Assembly: GCA_001898505.1 (NCBI GenBank)
Contig: MKTZ01000026.1
Coordinates: 124,001 to 188,000 of the forward strand
Direction: 5' to 3'
DNA length: 64,000 nt
Source of the DNA: Sphingobacteriales bacterium 50-39
GTDB lineage: Bacteria; Bacteroidota; Bacteroidia; Chitinophagales; Chitinophagaceae
Positions 48,550 through 57,397 of this stretch are shown here, piece by piece; position 1 is the stretch's first letter; each line of letters begins with the position of its first letter. The position numbers and the translations under genes were made by a program. The notes below the pieces were generated by a model. That model had not been told where the DNA came from. It searched no databases and saw only the letters and a list, made by a program, of their open reading frames with translations.

Positions 48550-51042
48550 CTATCTTTTTACTACAAAGGTTTTCACCGAAGTATTTCCCTGCGAGGAATA
48601 CCTTGCAAAATAAACACCTGGTGAAAGGCTCGGTGTAAAAAAGACCGGGAACACCGCACTGGTAGCCTTTGCATGCCCTACCAGTATCCCCAGATCATTG
48701 AACACATCAATGGTATTCGGGATCTGTGAGGATAAAGCTACCCGGACCGTGATATAATGCCCATCCGAAGGATTCGGAAAAATAATAAACTTGTTGTCTT
48801 CCGCGAGATAGACACTAATAATCCTGGAGTAAGTAAAGGTTCCATCCAAACCAACGATCTTCAATCGATAATAATTTTTTCCGTCGGCAGCACGCTGATC
48901 CGAAAAGCTATAAGAATGTCCGGATGTGGAACTGCCGGCCACCGGAACTTCACCAATTTCCATAAAGCTTGCACCATCGGAGGAGCTTTCCACGGAGAAG
49001 AACCTATCATCTTCGTCCATCGCCGTTTGCCAGTTCAGGACTACCTTTTCCGACTGCTGTTGGCCGGAGAATGAAAGCAGCTGTATTGGGAGTGTTGTAT
49101 TGCCAGGGTTGACGGAACCCCAATAATAGGTATTGGCCAGGTTGGCGACAGAAAACCCGGTCCGGTTGACCTGTGGATTGCTGATAGTGCCCGAGTTGAC
49201 GCCAGCGGTCCCGGGGGCAGCCGCTGCGGCCAGCGTCAATCGCAGATCGTTTACGCTACCGACCATTCCCAGGCCTTTTGCTTCTGTGCGAACATTGAAA
49301 GGAGTACCGGCGCCACTAAGCCCATTGGCCGTTGTTACTGTCCAGTAGGAGTTCGTCCGGATAGACACGGTCGAGGCTCCATCCGGGAAGGAAACAGTGG
49401 TAGCGCCATTGACATTTGTATGGCTTACTTTGATGGTGCCTCCTGATGAAAGGCCGGCGCTGCCGAAATACATCGGCCGGTAATACGAGAGGCTACCGAT
49501 AGGAAAAAGGCTGGCATTCGCCCCAAGCGCCACCGCTGCTGTTGGGAACCACCGCATGATATTACCTCCATATATCCACGAGCCGGTGGTATAGTTGAGG
49601 GTGCCTGTATTGGTTGCCGAAGTGCCCAGGGTGAAGGTTGTCCCGTTAAGATTGATGGTCCCCGCTGTCATGGTCAGGTTGTTATTCACCGTCAAATTGT
49701 TGGAACTAATATTGATCCCGGGTGAAGCTCCAAAGCTATTATTAATGGTCAGGTTATTAAATATGGAAGCAGAACTGCCCGCGATAGTTTGTGTAACACT
49801 CCCCCGCATTATAACCCCTGCCGCTGCGGCGGTTGAACCATCGGTGAATATGCCGTTATTGGTCAGATCACCATAGATGTTCAGGGAGGCCGTCCCGCTC
49901 GCCGCGACGGTCACTGATGTAGCCGGATAGGTGCTGCTGATAGTAAGGTTTCTGCAGGAAGCCGAGGTGCCCGCATTGATGGTGGGCATGTTACTTATAC
50001 CAGAGGCGTTTGTAATGGTAACATCCGTTGTGCTGGTAGGCACTGAAAGACCACACCAGTTGCTGGCTGTTCCCCAATCATTGCTGGTACCTCCCATCCA
50101 TCCTCCGGACGAAAGAACAGTGACTTTAACCGCCGCAGTGGTGCTGGTGCATGGTGCGCTGGAAGTGACCTTTAATTTATACCAGGTAGTTTGGGTAAGT
50201 GCGGGTGTTACATAGGTGGAATTAGTACTGGTCCCGGATGCATTGACATACGTGACGTTGTCCGTACTGCTGAGCCATTGATAGGTTGGCGAGGTCGCTG
50301 AATTAGTGGACGTCAGCGTGCCTGCCGAAGAACCGCTGCAGATGGTCTTGCTCGTAGGAGTGATCGCATTGGTAAAACTGCAGGTCAGTGTGGTGCCGGA
50401 ACAAGGGCCGGTGTTGCAATCGTTGGTGGAACCAAAGACTGTGGAGCCTCCTGTAGTCGTTATCGTACCGGTGGTATTGATAGTACCGGAGCCACCCACG
50501 GTAACACTACCCGTTTGATTGGCGAAGTTACCATAGACAATCAAAGCGCCATTGACGGTAAAGGTGCCGGAATTGTTCTTATTGGTCAGATCGCCATTTA
50601 TAATGAGCGTACCACCGGGCTCAACAGTAATATTCAAATTACCACTATTATTGAGCTGGGTATATCCCAGGATCAACGTCCCATAAATATTGATCGTGCC
50701 GCTACTGAAGACGTTAGGCGTGCCCGAAGTGCCGCCTTCGAAAGTGACAACATCGCCCGCATTTATAGTGATAACATTCGTACCTGCATTAGGATTGAAA
50801 GTATACGCGGTTCCTCCCGGCAGATCAGTGGCATTGCTGGCGAATGTCCATGTGCCCGTGGGTGAGAGATTGCCATCGATGACAGTAGGATTATTCACGT
50901 TGACCGTACCGCTTGCCGCAGGTACTGCCCCGCCGGACCAGATAGTAGGATCGCTCCAATTGCCACTTGTTTGCGTCGATTGAGATAATACATTGTTTAC
51001 TAAGGCTATCGACAGCCCTGCTACTAAGATCAGATGTTTCAT
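48550..51042 (-). CDS. Large secreted protein with T9SS sorting domain
   Basis: The 830-residue protein starts with a signal peptide (MKHLILVAGLSIALVNNVLSQ), then long beta-helix-like stretches of Asn/Gly/Thr repeats, an Ig-like block near 240-300, and a region rich in TSGTW motifs. The C-terminus ends with the type A sorting domain (FIIFPNPSDGHYITVRV ... NTSVKTFVVKR). It would cross the outer membrane by the type IX system and be anchored or released. Function unknown; the beta-helix suggests a polysaccharide-related or adhesin role. Confidence 0.85.
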   Translation of the reverse strand: MKHLILVAGLSIALVNNVLSQSTQTSGNWSDPTIWSGGAVPAASGTVNVNNPTVIDGNLSPTGTWTFASNATDLPGGTAYTFNPNAGTNVITINAGDVVTFEGGTSGTPNVFSSGTINIYGTLILGYTQLNNSGNLNITVEPGGTLIINGDLTNKNNSGTFTVNGALIVYGNFANQTGSVTVGGSGTINTTGTITTTGGSTVFGSTNDCNTGPCSGTTLTCSFTNAITPTSKTICSGSSAGTLTSTNSATSPTYQWLSSTDNVTYVNASGTSTNSTYVTPALTQTTWYKLKVTSSAPCTSTTAAVKVTVLSSGGWMGGTSNDWGTASNWCGLSVPTSTTDVTITNASGISNMPTINAGTSASCRNLTISSTYPATSVTVAASGTASLNIYGDLTNNGIFTDGSTAAAAGVIMRGSVTQTIAGSSASIFNNLTINNSFGASPGINISSNNLTVNNNLTMTAGTINLNGTTFTLGTSATNTGTLNYTTGSWIYGGNIMRWFPTAAVALGANASLFPIGSLSYYRPMYFGSAGLSSGGTIKVSHTNVNGATTVSFPDGASTVSIRTNSYWTVTTANGLSGAGTPFNVRTEAKGLGMVGSVNDLRLTLAAAAAPGTAGVNSGTISNPQVNRTGFSVANLANTYYWGSVNPGNTTLPIQLLSFSGQQQSEKVVLNWQTAMDEDDRFFSVESSSDGASFMEIGEVPVAGSSTSGHSYSFSDQRAADGKNYYRLKIVGLDGTFTYSRIISVYLAEDNKFIIFPNPSDGHYITVRVALSSQIPNTIDVFNDLGILVGHAKATSAVFPVFFTPSLSPGVYFARYSSQGNTSVKTFVVKR

Positions 51043-51159
51043 AGTTCACGGTATTCTGCGTTAATACCGCGAGCCACATATAGAAAATAAGTGTATTCAC
51101 CTAAAAGTAAATACATCTATATAACTATAAACTCTACATATTAGTATGTATAAAGGGGG

Positions 51160-51486
51160 TTATTTCTGATGAAGGCATAAGCCATTGCCATCCGGGTCCT
51201 TCATCCAGGCGAACCTGCCCCAGGGTTGTTCGTCTATTTTTCCTACTTCTATGCCGTTTGTCTTTAATTCCCGGATGTCCTTTTCTATATCGCCGGTCCC
51301 GATGATAACTCCATGGAAGTGCATCAGCGCAATGGAAGTCGTCCGGCCAGGGAGCCCCATTTGTAACCATGTATGCCCATGGTCGGCAGGCGCCTCCACC
51401 AATACCTGAAAGCCGAGCTGCATATAAAATTCCTTAGCCTTTTGCTTGTCCGTCACCGGGAGGATGATGATCTCAATGTTAGTCAT
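51160..51486 (-). CDS. VOC-family (glyoxalase/dioxygenase-like) protein
   Basis: This 108-residue protein has the paired beta-alpha-beta-beta-beta pattern of glyoxalase/bleomycin-resistance proteins: 'KAKEFYMQLGFQVL', 'ADHGHTWLQMGLPG' and the end 'FAWMKDPDGNGLCLHQK'. The last has the D-P-D-G-N motif. Substrate unknown. It is divergent from the GlxA-type regulator gene 120 bases away, which may control it. Confidence 0.85.
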   Translation of the reverse strand: MTNIEIIILPVTDKQKAKEFYMQLGFQVLVEAPADHGHTWLQMGLPGRTTSIALMHFHGVIIGTGDIEKDIRELKTNGIEVGKIDEQPWGRFAWMKDPDGNGLCLHQK

Positions 51487-51605
51487 AGCATGTGTTTTTT
51501 ATGAGTGTGTAAAACAAAGCTAGATACAGAAAAGCAGGGCGATGCATGGGGAATACGACAATCTTACCTCTTGAATGCGTCATCCCTTTCCGGTAACTTT
51601 ATACA

Positions 51606-52592
51606 ATGAAGCACGTTACCATACTGGCATTGGAAGATGCAACCATCAATTGCATCGATAGCTGTTATCAGATACTGACAAGGGTCAACGATTTTTTGCG
51701 TTACCAGGGGAAAGCGCCTTTTTATAAGGTAGAAATAGCAGGCTCTGAAAAGAACACTTCCGTAAGCAAGGGGCTTTACAGCATCCACACAGACCTGACC
51801 ATCGACCAGATCACCCATACGGACATGATCGTGATCCCCATCACCTGTGGCCAATTCCCAAAGACGGTGCAGCTGAATGAAAAATTCAGGGGCTGGGTAA
51901 GCAGTCGCTATAAACAGGGAGCCGAGGTCGCCAGCCTCTGCGTAGGTTCTTTTTTTCTTGCCTCCACCGGGTTGCTTGACAAGAAGCGTTGCGCCGTGCA
52001 CTGGGCGGCAAAAAACGAGTTCCAGGAGATGTACCCGGACGTAAAGCTGGTGGACGATCATCTCATCACCGATGAAGAAGGCATCTATACCTGTGGCGGG
52101 GCCTATTCTTATCTGAACCTGCTGCTATACATCATCGAAAAGCACCTTGGCAGGGAGATGTCCGTGCTGGCATCCAAAATGTTCGAAATAGACATCGACA
52201 GAAAGAGCCAAAACCAGTTTGTCATTTTTTTGGGGCAAAAGAGCCATAATGACGACAATGTATTGGAGGCTCAAAACTTTATCGAACACAACTACGAAAA
52301 AAAGCTCACCGTGGAAGAAATATGTTCAAAGGCTGGTATGGGAAGAAGGACCTTTGAAAGAAAATTTAAAAAGCTCACAGGCAATTCCGTCGTTGAATAT
52401 ATACAAAGGGTCAAGGTCGAGGCGGTGAAAAAGCAGTTGGAGCACGGGCGAAAAACCATCAATGAGATAGTATATGAGGTCGGATATAACGATATAAATG
52501 CATTCAGGACCTTGTTCAAGCGGTGTACAGGGCTGTCGCCGGTGGATTACCGGAAAAAATATTGCCCCGCCAGAAAAGAGGAGGGGCAATGA
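51606..52592 (+). CDS. GlxA-family transcriptional regulator (DJ-1/PfpI + AraC HTH)
   Basis: Residues 1-185 are a DJ-1/PfpI-like domain with a nucleophile-elbow-type Cys112 in VASLCVGSFFLAS. Residues 215-325 are the AraC double helix-turn-helix with 'LTVEEICSKAGMGRRTFERKFKKLTG' and 'INEIVYEVGYNDINAFRTLFKRCTGLSPVDYRK'. This architecture is the GlxA family, which respond to small metabolites. It lies divergent from the VOC gene and convergent with the alpha/beta hydrolase gene. Confidence 0.88.
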   Translation: MKHVTILALEDATINCIDSCYQILTRVNDFLRYQGKAPFYKVEIAGSEKNTSVSKGLYSIHTDLTIDQITHTDMIVIPITCGQFPKTVQLNEKFRGWVSSRYKQGAEVASLCVGSFFLASTGLLDKKRCAVHWAAKNEFQEMYPDVKLVDDHLITDEEGIYTCGGAYSYLNLLLYIIEKHLGREMSVLASKMFEIDIDRKSQNQFVIFLGQKSHNDDNVLEAQNFIEHNYEKKLTVEEICSKAGMGRRTFERKFKKLTGNSVVEYIQRVKVEAVKKQLEHGRKTINEIVYEVGYNDINAFRTLFKRCTGLSPVDYRKKYCPARKEEGQ

Positions 52593-52604
52593 TCGACAAT
52601 AACT

Positions 52605-53426
52605 CTATTTCAGAAAATCTTCGATGACAGGCAATGCCACGGGTGGGTTGCGAGCCTCCTCCGAAGTGGCCAGCTCTCCCATATAAGCGCCATGTCCTCC
52701 CGGAAATATAGCCAGGCTGGCATGTGGCAGGCGATGATACATTTCTACGGCATGTTCCGGCAGAGGTACATCCTTATCTCCCGAAAGTATGAGGGCCGGA
52801 GCTTGTATACCGCTGAAGACGGAGTCCGGGATATCCGTGAAATGCAGCATACGGCCCACACATTGGTTGAACATAGTATGCAACGCCTCCTGGCTCGGGT
52901 TTATGGATAAGAACACCTTCTTATATGCTTCGGGCATATCTTCGAAACGGGGATGATTAAACCCTTCCCAGAAAGCAGGTGCCACCCCTGCCCTCTTGTA
53001 CATCGAGGAGGCAATGATCAGCTTGTTCACCAGGGCGGGGTGACGAATAGCCACCTGGAGCGCCGTGGTACCACCATTGCTGAAACCAAATATATCAGCC
53101 TTATCGATATGCAGCTGTTGCAGAAGAGCGGCCACATCATCGGCGTCCTGCTCAAACGTTATCTGCCTGCCATCGCGATTGTCGCTGTGTCCATGCGCCT
53201 GGAGTTCAACGGCAACAACCTTGTGTGACCTGGACAAGACGGGCAGGAGCCTGCCAAAGGTCGTCTCTATCGTAGAAGCAGCTCCGTGTATCAGGACCAG
53301 AGGTCTGCCCGTACCATGGATCTCGTAGTACATGTGCAGGCCATTGACATTGGCATACTGGCCCGTCTGTGCTGTCGTAGCGTTCATAAAGGAAATTATT
53401 AAGAGTAAAGTGATAAGCGCTTTCAT
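52605..53426 (-). CDS. Secreted alpha/beta hydrolase
   Basis: The 273-residue protein has a signal peptide (about 1-19) and an alpha/beta hydrolase core: oxyanion-hole LIHGAAS, nucleophile Ser116 in GFSNGG, acid in SGDKDVPLP, and catalytic His in FPGGHGAYMG. It is last in the ArsR-SRPBCC operon, six bases after the SRPBCC stop. Substrate unknown. Confidence 0.88.
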   Translation of the reverse strand: MKALITLLLIISFMNATTAQTGQYANVNGLHMYYEIHGTGRPLVLIHGAASTIETTFGRLLPVLSRSHKVVAVELQAHGHSDNRDGRQITFEQDADDVAALLQQLHIDKADIFGFSNGGTTALQVAIRHPALVNKLIIASSMYKRAGVAPAFWEGFNHPRFEDMPEAYKKVFLSINPSQEALHTMFNQCVGRMLHFTDIPDSVFSGIQAPALILSGDKDVPLPEHAVEMYHRLPHASLAIFPGGHGAYMGELATSEEARNPPVALPVIEDFLK

Positions 53427-53432
53427 GGTATT

Positions 53433-53897
53433 TTATTTGGTCCTCATCCCCGCAAGGTATTTGCTGAGCTTTTCCACATTCTGCTTTAGTCCTTCGTCCG
53501 CCTTGAAGGTCTTTACCGTCCTGATAAACTCTTCGGCTGTTTCGAAAAGCATATGCCAGGTGGTGCATGTCTGGTCGCCCTGCTGCTCAAAACTGATGGT
53601 AGCAATAAACTTCGGACCAGTGACATGCTCATACACTATCTTTTTATGCAGAATGACCTCCCTGAAAATGCTCTTATTTATATAATCCGTCCCGTCAGGA
53701 CCATGCATCACCAGATCCCATTCACCACCAGGTCGCAGATCCATCTTAGTGATAGTGGTGGTAAAGCCATTGGGTCCCCACCAGCTGGCGATATGTTTGG
53801 GGTTTGTCCAGGCTTCCCATACCAGCTCGATGGGAGCATCCAGCTGTCTTGTAATGAGGAGCTCTCGGTCCTGCGTTTTACTTTTTTTGCTTTCCAT
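53433..53897 (-). CDS. SRPBCC / AHSA1-like protein
   Basis: The 154-residue protein has the family start 'LLITRQLDAPIELVWEAWTNPKHIASWWGPNGF' and the closing helix 'KNVEKLSKYL'. It is an Activator-of-Hsp90-like START fold, common partner of ArsR regulators in operons of this kind. It binds an unknown hydrophobic ligand. Overlaps the ArsR gene by 20 bases. Confidence 0.9.
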   Translation of the reverse strand: MESKKSKTQDRELLITRQLDAPIELVWEAWTNPKHIASWWGPNGFTTTITKMDLRPGGEWDLVMHGPDGTDYINKSIFREVILHKKIVYEHVTGPKFIATISFEQQGDQTCTTWHMLFETAEEFIRTVKTFKADEGLKQNVEKLSKYLAGMRTK

Positions 53898-54219
53898 ATC
53901 TCTCTTTTTTTAATTTTTCGACATACATCTCAAAAGAATCCATTCTGCTCTCCCAAAATTGCTTGTACTGTGCCACCCATGCAGCAACCTCACCCAGCCG
54001 GTCTAAATGAGCCTCGCAAAACCGCTCCCTTCCACGCTGCTGGACAGTGATCAACCCGCAATCCGTCAGGATCTTTACATGCAGGGATATAGCCTGCTGG
54101 CTCATATCAAATTTTTCGGTAATGGACTTCATATTATGGGGCTGCCCAGCAATCATATTGATGATGGCACGCCGTGTGGGGTCTGCAATGGCCTGATATA
54201 CATCTCGTCTGGCTTTCAT
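53878..54219 (-). CDS. ArsR-family transcriptional regulator
   Basis: Starting at Met 54219 (MKARRDVYQAIADPTRRAIINMI) it is 113 residues, with the winged HTH 'MKSITEKFDMSQQAISLHVKILTDCGLITVQQRGRERF'. No ArsR metal-binding cysteine motif is present, so it senses something other than metal. It heads a three-gene operon and probably autoregulates via the two operators just upstream. Confidence 0.9.
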   Translation of the reverse strand: MKARRDVYQAIADPTRRAIINMIAGQPHNMKSITEKFDMSQQAISLHVKILTDCGLITVQQRGRERFCEAHLDRLGEVAAWVAQYKQFWESRMDSFEMYVEKLKKERYGKQKK

Positions 54220-54224
54220 AATAT

Positions 54225-54266
54225 ACAAGTATGTGCTTGTAAAATTATATACAAGTATTTACTTGT
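54225..54266 (-). promoter_or_regulatory. Tandem ArsR operators
   Basis: ACAAGTATGTGCTTGT (54225-54240) and ACAAGTATTTACTTGT (54251-54266), the second with perfect 7-base arms, sit 26 bases apart at the start of the ArsR gene. They are probable binding sites of that regulator. Confidence 0.65.
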
Positions 54267-54365
54267 GCAATTTTTTCTTTAGAAATTTTTAGCCGGCAGC
54301 AGATCCGACGTGATCACCCCTGAAAAATGGCATATTCACCACCCCTAATATTAAGTATTTCGATA

Positions 54366-54373
54366 TAAGTTTG
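54366..54373 (+). promoter_or_regulatory. -7 element of the exporter gene
   Basis: TAAGTTTG fits TAnnTTTG and lies 18 bases before the exporter's ATG. No TTTG is seen at the proper -33 distance, so this is a partial promoter match. Confidence 0.4.
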
Positions 54374-54390
54374 CCGAAACCACCGTTAAT

Positions 54391-55629
54391 ATGGCTACGA
54401 CAAAAAAGGCAGGACTTGGATTTATATTCGTTACACTGCTCATCGATGTAATGGGATGGGGATTGATCATTCCCGTAATGGCTCCATTGATCTCTCAATT
54501 GAAAGGTATACCCATCAACCAGGCCAGCCCCTATGGCGGCTATCTATTGACGGTATTTGCAGTCGCGCAATTTGTTTTCGCTCCTGTTGTGGGTAACCTG
54601 AGCGATCGATATGGACGCCGGCCTGTCCTCCTGGCTTCCTTATTAGGTTTTGGCGTAGATTATATTTTTCTGGCATTGTCTCCCACTTATGGATGGCTGT
54701 TCGTAGGCCGCGTCATCGCGGGCATAACAGGCGCCAGCTTTACCACAGCCTCGGCCTATATTGCGGATGTCAGCACGGACGCAACGTCGAGGGCCAAGAA
54801 TTTTGGATTAATAGGAGCAGCCTTCGGACTGGGCTTTGTGATTGGGCCGGCAATTGGTGGATTATTGTACCATTTGGGAGGGATACGCACTCCTTTTTAT
54901 GGCGCGGCGGCGCTTTGTTTGCTCAACGCATTGTACGGCTACTTTCTACTTCCCGAATCATTGGACAAAGAACATCGCCGGCCATTTGATTGGCGTCGGG
55001 CTAACCCTCTCGGCTCTCTGAAATTTCTCACCGAGCATCCGGAGATCGGAGGACTGGCTATCAGTTTCTTCCTCATCTATTTTGGCGCACAATCGGTACA
55101 GGGTAACTGGAATTTCTTTACGATGTATCGTTTTAAGTGGGACCCAGGCATGGTGGGTATCTCTCTGACAGTGGTGGGCGTCATATTCGGAGTGGTACAG
55201 GGAGGATTGACCCGGGTGATCAACCCAAAGCTGGGCAATGAGAAGAGCATTTATCTGGGGATGTCCTTTTATATCATGGGGCTCGTGCTTTTTGCCTTTG
55301 CCACGCAGGGGTGGATGATGTTTGCCTTCCTGGTGCCTTATTGCCTGGGGGGTATTGCAGGACCTTCGCTGCAATCCGTTATATCGGGTCATGTACCGCC
55401 CAACCAGCAAGGCGAGCTACAGGGTTCGCTTACGAGCCTTATGAGCCTCAGCACTATTTTCGGACCATTGGTCATGACCAATACCTTCTATTATTTTACC
55501 TCCAGCAAGGCGCCTTTTCATTTCCCGGGAATGCATTTCCTGATCGGTGCGGCCTGTATGCTGGCAAGTGTAATTATCATCAGTAAGGTATTGAACAAAG
55601 AAAAGAAACAAAGCCCTGCTCTTACGTGA
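54391..55629 (+). CDS. MFS transporter, TCR/TetA-like drug:H+ antiporter
   Basis: The 412-residue protein has 12 predicted membrane helices. It carries the MFS motif A in GNLSDRYGRRPVLL (loop 2-3), the 'TGASFTTASAYIADVST' motif of the TCR/TetA group, and a helix 5 'LIGAAFGLGFVIGPAIGGLL' motif C. It resembles TetA-type multidrug exporters; actual substrate is unknown. It is divergent from the ArsR gene and may share its regulation. Confidence 0.9.
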   Translation: MATTKKAGLGFIFVTLLIDVMGWGLIIPVMAPLISQLKGIPINQASPYGGYLLTVFAVAQFVFAPVVGNLSDRYGRRPVLLASLLGFGVDYIFLALSPTYGWLFVGRVIAGITGASFTTASAYIADVSTDATSRAKNFGLIGAAFGLGFVIGPAIGGLLYHLGGIRTPFYGAAALCLLNALYGYFLLPESLDKEHRRPFDWRRANPLGSLKFLTEHPEIGGLAISFFLIYFGAQSVQGNWNFFTMYRFKWDPGMVGISLTVVGVIFGVVQGGLTRVINPKLGNEKSIYLGMSFYIMGLVLFAFATQGWMMFAFLVPYCLGGIAGPSLQSVISGHVPPNQQGELQGSLTSLMSLSTIFGPLVMTNTFYYFTSSKAPFHFPGMHFLIGAACMLASVIIISKVLNKEKKQSPALT

Positions 55630-55637
55630 ACTACAAG

Positions 55638-56180
55638 CTAAGAAACAAAGCTTTCATCCAAATAAGGAATAGGATCGAGAAAGAATATCTTTTTCCACCC
55701 CTGGATGCTTTTATCAGCCCGCCAGAAATAAGGGATCACCGTCTTTATGGTATAGTGCAAATGGGGCGGTTTGCCTTTGGCATTACCCGTAGTTCCCACG
55801 GTTCCGATGGTGCTCTTTTTACTGACAATAGAGAACATATGGGTGTCGATATCCCGCATATGCGCATAATAATGTATTCTCCATTTTGGTCCCAGGACAT
55901 AGACCACATTCCCTCCCAGCTCATTCTGCCCGGCATACAATACCAGTCCTCCGGTGGCAGGATGGATAGGTGTGCCAGCTTTTGAAAAAATATCGACTCC
56001 CTTGTGTGTAACGGACTTACCCCACGGGTAGGCCCAAAAGGAATGCTGGTCATAGCTTTTCAGGGTGGCTCCTTCGACTGGCATGGAAAGATGCTGAGGG
56101 ATCAGCAATCCGATGAGCAGGATAAAGGCTGCGCATAATAGCAGTTTTGGGATCAGCCGGGGTCTTTTAAAGGTTGACAT
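55638..56180 (-). CDS. M23-family (LytM-like) peptidase
   Basis: The 180-residue protein has an N-terminal membrane anchor (about 13-28) and a LytM domain: His59 and Asp63 in HKGVDIF, and His139/His141 in PPHLHYT, the metal ligands and catalytic His. It cuts peptidoglycan cross-links or, if degenerate, regulates other hydrolases. The stop is nine bases from that of the convergent exporter gene. Confidence 0.88.
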   Translation of the reverse strand: MSTFKRPRLIPKLLLCAAFILLIGLLIPQHLSMPVEGATLKSYDQHSFWAYPWGKSVTHKGVDIFSKAGTPIHPATGGLVLYAGQNELGGNVVYVLGPKWRIHYYAHMRDIDTHMFSIVSKKSTIGTVGTTGNAKGKPPHLHYTIKTVIPYFWRADKSIQGWKKIFFLDPIPYLDESFVS

Positions 56181-56214
56181 GCCTCAAGATAGAAAACAGG
56201 AATCTAATCTAATG

Positions 56215-57243
56215 TTAAAACTGTGTCGCATCTCCCAGCCTCTTACCGAGAAAAACTCCGTATCTCCCCATCTGCTGCTGTATGGCGTCCCGTAAGACAC
56301 TATCCATCGTCACAGGCGTTGCTATGTCAATGGTCAATGTATCTTTTCCCAGCAAAGCTGTCCAGGTTCCCGATATCTGCCCATCGATGATGAGCATAGG
56401 CTTGAAAAAGCTGTTACCCGAATAGGCTATCGACCACTCATCCAGCGCCGGTAGCAGAAATAAAGAGGAAGGGTGATCCACGGCGCTGCCGGAAGGATCG
56501 AACCAATACACCTGCCCGTCGACTACCTCACTGGCAAGCCATTGTTTGTTCAATTCCATGCCTATTCCTATATCCGTCATATGCAGTCCGCTCCATCCTG
56601 CAAAATCACGGACAGTGGCAGGACCGCGGCTGAGAAAATACCGCCGGGCAAGCTCGGCCAAAAGCTCTTCCTTCCCACCATGTCGTATCATAGGAGCCCG
56701 TTGATCCAACAAGGCATAAGTAAACTGATGCCCTTCCATACCGCCACTACAGATAAGTCCATCCAGCTCCGCATCCATCAGCAGCCATCCCATCCGGAGT
56801 TCATCCGTATGGATATGCTCTTCCTTCATCGCATTCCAAAGCTGCATACGGGTCTGCTGGCCTTTCTCCAGACGCTGGACTATGATCCGCTTGCTCTTTT
56901 TCAGAATGGAGGCGTCAATGCCCAACGTACGGTATATCTCCTTGTTGAATGATCTCAACCTGGGCGAAGTCAGCGCCAGCATCCAGCGGATGTCCGTCGG
57001 AGAGATAAAATGCCATTCAGGCTGTAGCAGGTGGGCCCTTAGTATTTGTCCCTGGTTAAAGGCTTGCTCAATGGTCTTATCTGTACTGCCCGCTACCCTA
57101 TTGCCAATGGCCCATTTGGCGGCGGCAAAATCCTCTGCCCGTATACAGCCCATCCATTGGATGAGGCCGGCAGGTTCGGCAAATTTTTCTCCAGCTATCT
57201 GCTGATTAATGAGTCTTCTGTAGATGATGTCCTGGCTATTCAT
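56215..57243 (-). CDS. Winged-helix DNA-binding protein, AlkZ/HTH_42-like
   Basis: The 342-residue protein matches the HTH_42 family: N-terminal helices, 'ILRAHLLQPEWHFISPTDIRWMLAL', and three winged-helix repeats with 'SRGPATVRDFAGWSGL' near 208 and a 'LLPALDEWSIAY' strand. The family includes AlkZ/YcaQ interstrand-crosslink glycosylases; the glycosylase QxQ motif is not clearly present here, so activity is uncertain. Confidence 0.75.
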   Translation of the reverse strand: MNSQDIIYRRLINQQIAGEKFAEPAGLIQWMGCIRAEDFAAAKWAIGNRVAGSTDKTIEQAFNQGQILRAHLLQPEWHFISPTDIRWMLALTSPRLRSFNKEIYRTLGIDASILKKSKRIIVQRLEKGQQTRMQLWNAMKEEHIHTDELRMGWLLMDAELDGLICSGGMEGHQFTYALLDQRAPMIRHGGKEELLAELARRYFLSRGPATVRDFAGWSGLHMTDIGIGMELNKQWLASEVVDGQVYWFDPSGSAVDHPSSLFLLPALDEWSIAYSGNSFFKPMLIIDGQISGTWTALLGKDTLTIDIATPVTMDSVLRDAIQQQMGRYGVFLGKRLGDATQF

Positions 57244-57397
57244 GCTACAAAACTATAAGCAGCCACTGACAACCCTATGTCAGCTGATAATTCCATTCAT
57301 GTTGTTTCAATGGTTTGTCATTTTGTTACAATCTGATATCCAGGCTTTTTTAAATTATTTTTTTCATCGACTTTCGACAACATATCTTTAAAATCCC

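Noticed and set aside
50306-50983. Plus-strand Val/Pro-rich frames within the T9SS protein gene
   Set aside because: They are antisense to a repetitive Thr/Gly/Asn coding sequence and mirror its codons.
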